Part shown: positions 1 to 8,346 of the stretch, in pieces
Layout: the number at the start of each line of letters is the position of its first letter
Position numbering within the stretch: the stretch's first letter is position 1
Source: Lindgomyces ingoldianus
Taxonomy: Eukaryota > Ascomycota > Dothideomycetes > Pleosporales > Lindgomycetaceae
NCBI RefSeq assembly: GCF_010093535.1
Contig: NW_022985181.1
Location: 434,008-452,088 of the forward strand
Direction of reading: 5' to 3'
DNA length: 18,081 nucleotides
The notes under the pieces: model-generated
Databases searched by the model: none
Told to the model about the DNA's origin: nothing
What the model saw: only the letters and a program-made list of their open reading frames with translations
Position numbers and translations under genes: made by a program

Positions 1-123
1 GCAGCGACATACTGTTCGAGCTTATTGCTCGTACTATGTAGCAGCTTTCGTCCAGCGTTCCTCCTGTCTTGACAGTAGGTGCGCATATCTGACAACCCTA
101 TAGACAGTTGTAAGCTATAGAGG
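1..123. other. Unassigned left edge
   Basis: No gene or recognisable repeat is visible. Base composition is more balanced than in the AT-rich block that follows. Homology to the Fot1-like family begins abruptly near 124, so this is probably the flank of a truncated element. Confidence 0.4.
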
Positions 124-1182
124 CTCTAAGTTTATAATAAAGTTTAATTATAAGTATAATTTTAAGAAATTACTTTATAAGAATCTAGAGGTTATCTAGA
201 GCTAGTTTTACTTAGTAGCTAACATAAAAGCTAAGTATAGTATCTAGAATAAAGACATGTATAACTTTAATAAGTTAAGCTTTATAATAGGCTAGATATT
301 AACTAGAGTAGTTGTTATAGCTTTAGAAAGATAAGGACAGCTAAATGTAATATAGTAAAGTAATAAAAAGGTAATAATAGTTATTTAAAGCATTAATATA
401 ATAAAGTAGGCTATTTTACTTTTTATTATTTTTAAAAGCTACTATTACTTTTTTACTTAGTATAAAGAGAAGAATCTGCTTTAGAACTAAGTTATTATAG
501 TCTTTAAAAACAGCTAGACAATAAATAAGCTTAGGCTGCAGTAGTTAAAGCACTTTAATAAGCATATAAAAAATAAAGTTATAGGCGCTTATTAGCTTCT
601 TATTATTAACAGCTATAAAAGCTATAACTTACTTAATTTTTAGTAGTACTATAAAAAAACTAAAATTATTACTACTTATATACTTTTACACTTATTATAC
701 CTTTTATAGCCTTTTAATGTAGGTTGTTTTATCTTTTTAAAAAAAGTATATAGGCGTTAAGCTAAAGATTTTATGTGTAACTAAATTACTTATATTATAC
801 AAATTAAGTTTCTACTATGCTTTATATGCGCCTATAATGTAGTGATTACTTTTAGTAATATTTAAAAAGAGTTTTAAGGCGCTAGTTTAGTCTTATTTAA
901 CTTAAAATAAGTTAAAATAGCCTTTAATATCTAGTTATATACTCTATTACTACTACTACTTATTAATAATAAGCTCTAGCAGTTATAAACCCTAAGTAAT
1001 ACTTTTAAATTTAGGTTGTAATTAACACTTATAAAAGTAAGAATTTAAAGGCATATAGATAGCTTACTAATATTTATAGTAAAGGCCTTTAAGAAGGTCT
1101 TAAAGAGGGTAGTAATTATTACACATAAGCTAGTATTAGTGTAAAAAAAGATTATAGAGCTTTAAGCAGCAAATAAGGCTAC
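124..1182 (+). pseudogene. RIP-degraded Fot1/pogo-type transposase, DDE domain to C-terminus
   Basis: This is a relic of a Tc1/mariner-superfamily (pogo/Fot1 branch) DDE transposase. One reading frame with many stops carries the family landmarks. The first catalytic block reads YNFNKLSF (260-283, normally YNFDETGF). The second block reads LLIINSYKSY near 600-620 (normally LLI.DGH.SH). The third reads LL*PFNVGCF near 700-730 (normally LLQPLDVGCF). All three lie in the same frame, and the second and third catalytic positions are separated by 35 residues. Each catalytic Asp codon has become AAT or AAC (Asn), as expected from G-to-A RIP. The N-terminal DNA-binding part and the left terminal repeat are missing. 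The right end is cut where the LTR-like repeat begins at 1183. The flanks 124-414 and 1148-1182 align to the element at 4371-5519, which lacks the middle 733 bp. Family assignment is firm; function is lost. Confidence 0.88.
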
Positions 1183-1470
1183 TGTAACGGCGCAGGCAAG
1201 ACAATGGGTCCAAATGCGGTATGAATCCACTCAGAGGCATATGGGAGTGCGTGGGGACTTAGAGACCTGGGAATGCCAATAACACCTATAGGCCTTGTAC
1301 GTAGGATATTAGAAAACTACTAAGCTAGCTACAAGGGCGAGGTGCGACTAAACACATGAGGGAATAGGGGTAACAGCAGGGGTCAGGGCCAGGTCAGGGT
1401 TGGGGCTGATACAGAGGCCTTCTGGAGGTTCTGGCGACCTAAGATAGAGCAATTTATGAGAATTGTTACA
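1183..1470 (-). repeat. LTR-like repeat A1 (TGTAAC...GTTACA)
   Basis: A 288-bp repeat bounded by TGTAAC and GTTACA, with related copies at 2404-2837 and 13639-13928. Read on the minus strand, its 5' end is directly preceded by a polypurine tract (the complement of 1471-1484, eight G in a row). That is the layout of a 3' LTR and its PPT, hence the minus orientation. The flanks also show CTAC on both sides (1179-1182 and 1471-1474), which could be a 4-bp target duplication of a solo LTR; I cannot separate the two readings. The first part (in + coordinates) matches the 2404 copy closely, but the last ~45 bp do not. Confidence 0.6.
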
Positions 1471-2403
1471 CTACCCCCCCCTCTGTAGACTAATAGTCCC
1501 TATTAGTAGTAATTATAGTACAAAGTATTACTGTTATGTCCTCTGCTTCCTTAAACTAAAACTAGTCTAATTTAGCTAGGTGTCCTTGCTCTAAATTATT
1601 CCTTCGCACTGCTAGCAGTGTCCTCTAAACTAAACGCCATGCGTGCGTGCCTGCTCTAATAGTGATCTGTATAGATGCGCAGCCTGTTAATAATTAAGGC
1701 TTGCTAATTGTTCCTTGCTATTTTATGTAGATATTAATCTTAGGCGTGCGTTTAGTGCAGTGACAATTAGGCGTTGTTAGGGGTGCCTTAAAGGTCCCCT
1801 GCTATAACGTAGCAGGGATGATTTAGGGCATTGTTAGGGGTGCCTAAAAGGTCTCCTGCTATTAGGGTAGCAGGGATAATTTAAGGCATTATTAGAGGTA
1901 ATTTAGTAGTTAATTAAGGCCTATTAGGGCATGTGCTGCGGATTAACTCTAAATTAGGTGGGGTATAGCTTTAGGTCCTGCAGAGGCGGGTTTAGCTGTT
2001 GTTGTTTAGCTCTAGTAGCAGGCATCTTGCCTTAGCTAAGGCTTAAGTAGGTTGTAAATCCTTTTATTAAGATTTAGAGGGGGATAGTAGTTAGTTAATC
2101 ATTAGCAGTTGCCTCTAATTCTAATAAGTTATTAGTAGTCTCTAAGTTTTTACCTTAGCGCCTTTATGCAACTTTTCTAAAGGCAATTCTAATTATAGGG
2201 GATAGGAAGTTTTAAACCTAAAGGCTTTAGTTAACTAGAGGTTAATAAGATCTAGTCTATATAACTAAATAGTTTAATGTAACAGTGTGTAAGGCAACCT
2301 AAACTAAATTAGACGCGTCTTTAGGTTTAGACATAGTTAAACAGATAATTAATGTAATATTATAATAAGGCTGTTACTAGAAAAAGCAAGTTTTCTAATA
2401 TAA
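1471..2403 (-). other. Degraded internal region of a minus-strand LTR retroelement
   Basis: This 933-bp stretch lies between two LTR-like repeats. It starts on the left with a polypurine tract (minus strand, 1471-1484). On the minus strand a frame opening at the ATG complementary to 2023-2025 begins MPATRAKQQQLNPPLQDL and then meets stops. It could be a gag remnant, but I do not recognise a domain. No reverse transcriptase, integrase or RNase H motif could be identified, so the element is heavily deleted or was always non-coding. The LTR pairing is inferred from order and orientation; the outer flanks give no 5-bp target duplication. Confidence 0.4.
1771..1902. repeat. Tandem repeat, ~57-bp period
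   Basis: Units start at 1771 (GCGTTGTTAGGGGTGCC), 1828 (GCATTGTTAGGGGTGCC) and 1886 (GCATTATTAGAGG, partial). The first two units align over nearly their whole length. The period equals 19 codons, which would suit an internally repeated protein segment of the retroelement, though the frame is broken. Confidence 0.75.
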
Positions 2404-2837
2404 TGTAACAGCGCAGGCAAGACAATAGGTCTAAATGCAGTATAAATCTACTTAGAGGCATATAGGAGTGTGTAGGGACTTAGAGACCTAGGAATGTTAA
2501 TAACACCTATAGGCCTTGTACGTAGGATATTAGAAAAGTACCAAGCTAGCTACAAGGGCGAGGTGCGACTAAATACATAAGAGAATAGGGGTAACAGCAG
2601 GGGTCAGGGCCAGGTCGGGGTCGGGGCCGATACGGAGGCCTTCCGGAGGTTATAGGTAGCACGGATAGCACTGAGAGCAAGCTTTCGGAGAAAGATAGGA
2701 GTGTATTGTAAGAGAGACGAATCGCTGCCAAGCCTCGCTTGTCAGGATTCGTGCTTATATACGAAGCACAGGTCATATGACCTCCAAACAGGTCAGGTGA
2801 GGCCATACTGGCCCGTTCTGGGACATCCGGCCTTACA
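2404..2837 (-). repeat. LTR-like repeat A2, longer form with TATA box
   Basis: A 434-bp repeat starting TGTAACAGCGCAGGC and ending CCTTACA. The first ~260 bp match the copies at 1183 and 13639; the remainder is unrelated to those copies. On the minus strand the unmatched part is the upstream (U3-like) half and contains TATATAAG (complement of 2754-2761), placed where an LTR promoter would be. The 6-bp inverted repeat GTGCTT...AAGCAC overlaps the TATA site, and the palindrome AGGTCATATGACCT lies near 2771. The repeat is less AT-shifted than its neighbours. Open frames inside it show no protein features. Confidence 0.55.
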
Positions 2838-2944
2838 GGGGGCAGCAATAACCTCTACAACTAATTCCTTATTACTACTATTATTCTAAGGTCTAAGAGA
2901 ATGCTGTTTACTTTTTTTTTTTTAGCTTATTTAGTATATTAGAT
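2838..2944. other. Junction region without recognised feature
   Basis: A short boundary between the LTR-like repeat and the minus-strand transposase relic. It includes a poly-T run near 2912-2922. No terminal repeat matching the far end of the relic was found here. Confidence 0.3.
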
Positions 2945-4370
2945 GTCCTTTTAGAGCTGCGCAGCTGCTAATCTAACTTACTTGTTATCCTTCTTCTCCT
3001 ACTGCTTCTAAGCCTGCTCTTAGAGTTAGATTTCCTTTGCAGTAGCCTTTATACACCGTCTTTTTTTTTATAACTTACTTCTTCTCTGCTTTTTTTTTAT
3101 AGCTTTGCGCTTAGCATCTTCTTTTTTTTTAAGTGTCTTTGCTTTTACTACTTTTACTTTTTTTATTTTACACCTATAAGCTTACTAGACTTTATTTAAG
3201 CTCTAAAAAATTACTTTACTGTTTAAATTAAAAAAAAGTTTAAGCTAAAAAGCTTTTTTTTTTACTAATACTTTTTCTTATCAACTAGTGCTTTTTTAAG
3301 GCTGTAAACCTCTAGTTTTAAAAAGATGTTTTATATAAATAGTATGTAGATTATTTATAAAAGCTGCTAAGCTTTAAAGTTATATATATTATTAATAACT
3401 AATTTTAAAAGCTTAGTAATTTTTCTTTAGTTTTTAGCTATAAGCACTAACTTTAGGCTTTTACTAGAGAAAAGTTTTTTAGCTTTAAAGTTATTAAATT
3501 AGTTTAGAATAATATTAGGCTTAAAAAATATAAAAACTATAAGTTTTAAACTTTAAAAAAAAACATTATTAGTAGTAAAAGCTTTCTTCTATGCTGCCTA
3601 AAACATGCAGAAATTTTAATTTTTTTTAGTAATAGTAAAAGAAGCTTAAGATTTTTTTATAAACTATACTATCTTATAGATATAAGCTTATAAAAGACGC
3701 TTAAATAAGCAAACATTAAGTAGCTAAAGTATATAAGTTCTATAAAAAATAAATAGCTAGAAGAATTTTATTATTATTATAGTACTTAATAGACTTTATG
3801 TTTATATAGAATCTATGTTTATTAAGAATAAAAAGTTAGTATCTTTACTACACTTTTAGTTTAGTTTTTTTATTAAAGATTATCTTAAGCTATTAAAGCT
3901 TAAAGTTATTATTAGCCTCTTTACTTAAAAATAAAGTTTTAAAGCTATAAGTCTTAGATATTACTTATAACTACCTAGTAGATAAGGCTTAAAGAAAGAG
4001 AAGATTTATTAGTGTATATATAAGTAATTATTATTATCTACTTATAGTTACTGTTCTAAACTATCTACTTAATCCTACTTTTTTTATACTTTTACTAGAA
4101 AGAGATCTGCTTTATCTTTAAAAGCACTTTAATTAAGAAGCCTTTTTTATTTATATTATACATATTTTTTAGCTAGATATTATATTATTTAATCTTACAC
4201 ATTAAAAAATTAAAATATAGTGTGTATTTAAAACTAAAATTAGCTCTTTTTCTTTTTTTATTAATGCTAGTAGTCTACTTTAATACTAGGTTAGCTTAGT
4301 AACGCTTAAGAAACTAGTCTAGCTATAAGCTCTCTACCTATTTGCTACTTATTTTAGTAGTAAAGTTATA

Positions 4371-5519
4371 ACGTACCTAACAGGTTAGCCGGCCACACAG
4401 GTTAGCCGGCCACACAGGTTAGCCAGCCACTTTTGCTAAGCCCCTACTAAACTCTACCTATCTACATAATGCCTTAACAACAACACTAGATTAAATTTTC
4501 TAAAGAATGTTAGATATAGCTTACTTTTTAAGCTTTTAAATAAGACTTAAAACTCTTTTTATAACACACTACAGCTATCTATAATGTCTCTTACATAATA
4601 CTAAGTAATTAACGCGCTAGACAGACTTTACAAGCAGAATGCTAGCCTAAATTAAAGAATCTAACTAAGCTTAAAAAAAAGGTAGTTGTTAAGTACATAT
4701 TTAAGCTTATTACACGCAGATTTCCCCCTAGGCCTATAGCTGTAGCTAATATGGCTAATTCCTTGCCTGCAGAGCGCAATCTAGGCTAGGTTAGCTTAAA
4801 CTAGCCTAGTATGTAGGTTAAGCACTGCCCTAAGTTTATAATAAAGTTTAATTATAAGTATAATTATAAAAAAGCGCTTTATAAAGATCTAAAAGTTATT
4901 TAGAGCTAGTTTTACCTAGTAGCTAATATAAAAGCTAAGTATAGTATCTAGAATAAAGACAAGTATAACTTTAATAAGTTAAACTTTATAATAAGCTAGA
5001 TGTTAACTAAAGTAGTTATTATAGCTCTAAAGAGACAAAGACAGCTAAAGGTAATATAGTAAAGTAATAAAAAGTAAATAATAGTTATCTAGGGCATTAA
5101 CATAATAGAGTAAGCTATAAGATTATAGAGCTTTAAGCAGCAAATAAGGCTGCTATGTAACATAAATTACATAAAAAAAAGCAAATTTAGGCAGAAAAGA
5201 CCTTAATAGTTAAAAATAAGGCTTGTCTAACTACTCTAAAGAAGTTTAAAGCGTGTAGTAATAAGAAGAAGCTAAAGACACAGGTGCGCGCTAAAAGAGG
5301 TAAGCTAAGTTAAAGGTAATGCAGGCAGTGCAATTAAACTAGGCATAACTTACATATATGTAAGTAAGTAGCAAAAGTAGACTCTAAATAATATCTTATG
5401 TTATATTACTTTATATAGGGCTAAAGTAGGCTGTTTTACAAGAGAATAGGGTAGTTTTAGTAGGGGCTTAGCAAAAGTAGCCAGCTAACCTGTGTGGCCG
5501 GCCAACTTGTTAGGTACGT
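4371..5519 (+). mobile_element. Non-autonomous Fot1-like element, copy 1 (TA target site)
   Basis: A complete 1149-bp DNA transposon with inverted ends ACGTACCTAAC...GTTAGGTACGT, flanked by TA on both sides (4369-4370 and 5520-5521) as in Tc1/mariner/pogo elements. Inside each end lie 17-bp direct repeats of the type CAGGTTAGCCGGCCACA, three on the left and two on the right. These are plausible transposase-binding iterons. The body carries an internally deleted transposase gene. It is inserted in the minus-strand transposase relic and is therefore younger than it. RIP-type changes are evident against the 17794 copy (CGGGTTGG there, CAGGTTAG here). Confidence 0.92.
4469..5313 (+). pseudogene. 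Internally deleted Fot1-like transposase gene (copy 1)
   Basis: The frame starts at ATG 4469 (MP*QQH*IKFSKEC). It passes a psq-type HTH (AIYNVSYIILSN) and a CENP-B-like segment, and reaches the first DDE block (YNFNKLNF near 4965-4990). It then jumps near 5118 straight to the C-terminal tail (KKFKACSNKKKLKTQVRAKR), with a stop at 5311-5313. The missing part corresponds to 415-1147 of the copy at 124 and removes the second and third catalytic residues. Many in-frame stops are also present. It cannot encode an active enzyme. Its length, 845 bp from ATG to stop, equals that of the copy at 12332. Confidence 0.88.
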
Positions 5520-5790
5520 TATAGTATGTTTATTATAAAGAGTAGCCTTTACTTATATAGTTTTTTAATGTATTCTAAAAGCTCTCTTTTCTTATAGTTA
5601 TTTAAAAGTTATTAATTCTTATATTACTTTACATAGAAGCCTTAGACTCTGTGCTACCTTTATAACAGTATTAATTATTTAACACTATATTTTTTTATAA
5701 CTTAAGTAATATTAACTTTTTCTCTAAACTTTAGAGATTCTAACGCTGTAAGCGCTTCTAAAATTAGGTCTATATTAGTAGAGTTAGTAT

Positions 5791-6231
5791 TATGTGACAA
5801 TTTTAGTGTTCCTGAGCAAAGTGTGCGCCAGGTGAGCCCGTGCGTCAAGCGAGAAAAACGGGTAATAAGAGCTTAGCGCAGCAAGAGGCGCTGTGTCTGC
5901 TAGGAGTCTTTAATAACAACAAGCTAACTTTAAGTGCCTCTAGGGGTGGCTTTAACGCGTTTAGGTGCTATAGTAATAATAAGAAGGGTAGGATAAAGGT
6001 TTAAGCTAAAAGCAACACTAACAGCGCAGTATACAAGGCTAACAGCAGCAGAAAATATAGGATAGAGTGTGCTGTGCACGGCGTGAGGTTGCACAGATTG
6101 CTTAATAAGCTACGTTTGCAACACTAAAAAACTTTATCTTAGCTAGCTTAGACAGCATGCTAAGAAGACACTAGTACACAAATAGTATAGATACTTTCGG
6201 ACCTCTGCTAGGGCCTCTTCCTTCTTAGCTG
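5791..6231. other. Unassigned intergenic/repeat DNA
   Basis: No gene is recognised. The first ~70 bp (around 5796-5880) are GC-richer and keep CpG. They may be the terminal region of the transposase relic to the left, although no matching inverted end was found at the other side. The rest is moderately AT-rich with no convincing open frame. Confidence 0.35.
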
Positions 6232-6858
6232 CTGTCTAAGGGACTTTAGTGCAGCGCGACGTGTGCAAAGCTTTGTCTATTAACTTACTAGAAACTCCTA
6301 TACAAGATACTATTACACACAGCTTTTTACAGCGCCTATAATTAAGATTAATTACTTAAAGGGTATATATAATCTACTCTAGACTATTTTTAAATAAATT
6401 TTTAATATTTTAACAACAAAAATTATAAGCTTAGCATTGTACGCGTCCTAACGCAACTGTTTCTCTTAACCCTGTCCTCTACTAGTCTATCTACTCATGT
6501 TTAACTATTAATAATAGCTAAGATTAACTAACCTACTTTAATTTAGCCTCTAGAATATACTGCAGATTAAAATGCTAGAAGGTAGAAAAGCCTTAAGACA
6601 ATGTTATTAAGATAAAAGATATAATAGAGCTAGCAAGGTAGGTAGGTAGCAGGCGTTAGGTAGAAATATAATAATAAATAACATGTTTCTGCACACAAAA
6701 GCTAGAATTTTCCTATTAAAGTAGAATTAATTATAAGTATAGTACTAATAATAGTATAAAGAAAGTAAGAGAGTTATAGCTACCTAGAAGGGGCTAAAAA
6801 TTATTAAGAGAATTAGAAGCGTTGCGCTTACACAGGCGCACTAAAGTCTCTTAGACAG
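6232..6858. repeat. Unclassified 627-bp unit with inverted ends
   Basis: The 21-bp segment at 6232-6252 (CTGTCTAAG, two bases, then CTTTAGTGC) is repeated in inverted orientation at 6838-6858 with about two mismatches. The interior is AT-rich and non-coding. It could be a MITE or solo remnant of a TIR transposon. I could not define a target duplication, and the superfamily is unknown. Confidence 0.4.
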
Positions 6859-7399
6859 GAGGAGCTTTAAGAAAATTATAGCTTCTAATTAGTTTAGAAA
6901 AAACTTAGCAGACTGTAAGAAAACAGCTTTACTTTAAGGAGTATAGTGTGGCGCTAATCAAAGCCCTCGACCGTCTGAGCTCGCTGAGATAAAAAAACTA
7001 TCACAAGATCGCTTCTACTGCAAAACTAGCAGTCTCACTAGCAGATTGCTGCTGCCTCCTCCTCCGCTTAAGCTAACCAAGGTCCTAAGCTAATTAAGCC
7101 AGCTTCCTCCTTAGCTTAACTTAGCTTGTTAATTACTATAAAGCAACTTAACTTAAGGGAACAATTAAGCTTTAAGCTAGTCAAGTCAAGCGCTTGATCT
7201 AGCTTGCTTGTTAGAAAGTATGGTTACTTCCTTTCATTTACTTTTCCCTCCAAGAGATGATGGGGCAATCATTGACAACACAACGGACACACAAAGCACA
7301 TTGTAGCACAGTATAAGTTGTTTTAGCCTACTTAAAGGCTGAAAGTTGTTCGGTTCTCTACTCTCGGCTATTTACTTGCTCTCACGCCTCAACGCACAG
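6859..7399. other. Boundary between AT-rich repeats and gene island
   Basis: No gene is seen. Composition changes from AT-rich to balanced around 7200. A perfect 12-bp palindrome TCAAGCGCTTGA lies at 7186-7197. The last ~150 bp are the 3' flank of the minus-strand EthD gene. Confidence 0.4.
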
Positions 7400-7959
7400 T
7401 TAGAACCTTTGCATATCCGCCGAAATGGATGTCGCCCTGCCCACTGCACCGAGCTTCTCACACTCTGCGAAGCTAGGGTAGATGCTCTTCCCATTCTCAA
7501 TGTTCACTATTTTCCCGTCCTCGACATAAACCTCCTCCCATCCCGCCGTGACCGTCGCTTTGGACGGGTCAACAATGTCATCATCGTCAGCAATAAGTGA
7601 TTGGAAATCCGGATCGGTGACGATTGCCATCATCTGCTCCGGGGTGCGGACATAGACCTGGATAACGGCATCGTGCTCGTCAATCTTCCAGCCTGGCCTC
7701 ACTGCCCACGGAAGCTTCTCTTCAACCAGTCCGCGAAGTGCTTTGGGCGTGTAGTACTAGACACTGTCACCTCTTATTGTCCTCAGACATAAGATAGTCA
7801 TACCTGGGCCACTCTAAGAGCTCCATGGCGCGCCTGGACAATGGCAGCCTTGGGGGCATGAAATTTGCTACCGTGATCATGGAATTGCGCTTCCGAAACT
7901 TCAGACTTCTTGTATCGCATGGACGATAGTTTGAGCACTACTTCTTTCTGGGGCGCCAT
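7400..7959 (-). CDS. EthD-domain protein (AurZ/TpcK-like dehydratase or decarboxylase)
   Basis: Two exons on the minus strand: 7804-7959 and 7400-7756, joined across a 47-bp GT-AG intron (7757-7803, phase 0). The product is 170 aa. The ATG at 7957-7959 has an ideal context (CACCATGG). Exon 1 gives MAPQKEVVLKLSSMRYKKSE and the EthD-type core ending in KFHAPKAAIV (His34-Ala-Pro). Exon 2 continues YYTPKALRGLVEEKLPWAVR, then a ferredoxin-like segment with TVTAGWEEVYVEDGKIVN. Small dimeric EthD proteins of this type occur in fungal non-reducing polyketide clusters. There they catalyse dehydration (AurZ, YWA1 to nor-rubrofusarin) or decarboxylation (TpcK/MdpH group, anthrone pathways). Which reaction applies here cannot be told from the sequence. 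A cytosolic location is likely, as there is no signal peptide. It is in tandem with the hydrolase gene upstream, consistent with one pathway. Confidence 0.85.
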
Positions 7960-8346
7960 GGTGAAGAGAGCGATGCGAACGAATGTTCGACGGAAGATAT
8001 TAGCTAGGGGTGTCTAGGAGAGGGGCGTCACCCGAGGAGCGGTGGCACGTTTTATCTCAACTCATCCCCGCCGCAGAGGACCTCCACCGGCGTTTTCGGG
8101 GACTAATGCCGCCGAATATGCCGCAGACAAATCACCTGTGTTTCTCTCTCCTGGCGGTCGCACCATGCGGGTATAGTGACGCTTCCTTCAGCACGAAACT
8201 GGTTTGCCGCATCCAACAATCAATGACCTGCTAGGCAAGAGTAATGAATCATTTTGTAGGTTCATGAAATCACGACAGCTTTGAAAATGGTTAGATTTTC
8301 TCTTCTTAGTATTAAAACGCTTGTATCTTACGATGGTCCAAACTTT
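7960..8346 (-). promoter_or_regulatory. Promoter region of the EthD gene
   Basis: 387 bp lie between the hydrolase stop and the EthD start. It has several CGG-type triplets that could serve Zn2Cys6 regulators. On the minus strand TTCGGCGGCA (complement of 8107-8116) sits 3 bp from a GTCCCC block. GCCGCATC occurs at 8206-8213. The same three words occur in the divergent promoter at 9649-10088. The open frame at 8010-8234 has no protein features. Confidence 0.4.

Larger units (their letters stand above)
2945..5790 (-). pseudogene. Second pogo/Fot-type transposase relic, split by a nested element
   Basis: This minus-strand transposase is degraded by RIP and interrupted by the element at 4371-5519. 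The N-terminal part lies at about 5522-5790. It reads NTNSTNIDLILEALTALESL, then a psq-type helix-turn-helix segment, then ELLEYIKKLYK, matching the start of fungal pogo-like transposases. Left of the insertion (below 4369) the CENP-B-like region continues. Near 3750-3830 comes ILNKHRFYINIKSIKYYNNN (normally ILDGHGSH...), and near 3700-3740 YILQLLNVCLF (normally THxLQPLDVxLF). Around 3000-3180 there is a Lys/Glu-rich C-terminal tail. A frameshift separates the last two catalytic blocks. The second and third catalytic Asp positions are now Asn. The sequence differs clearly from the Fot1-like family in the rest of the window (short K-rich tail, different linker), so this is a separate element. 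No terminal inverted repeats were found. Confidence 0.78.

Noticed and set aside
2546..2889. Open frames on both strands (100 aa minus, 62 aa plus)
   Set aside because: They lie inside the LTR-like repeat, are Pro/Arg/Ser-rich with no domain pattern, and cross the repeat boundary.
7346..7792. Plus-strand open frames (84 and 63 aa)
   Set aside because: Antisense shadows of exon 2 of the EthD gene, whose minus-strand product has clear family motifs.
8010..8234. 74-aa plus-strand open frame
   Set aside because: It lies in the EthD promoter and shows no domain or splice context; composition alone explains it.
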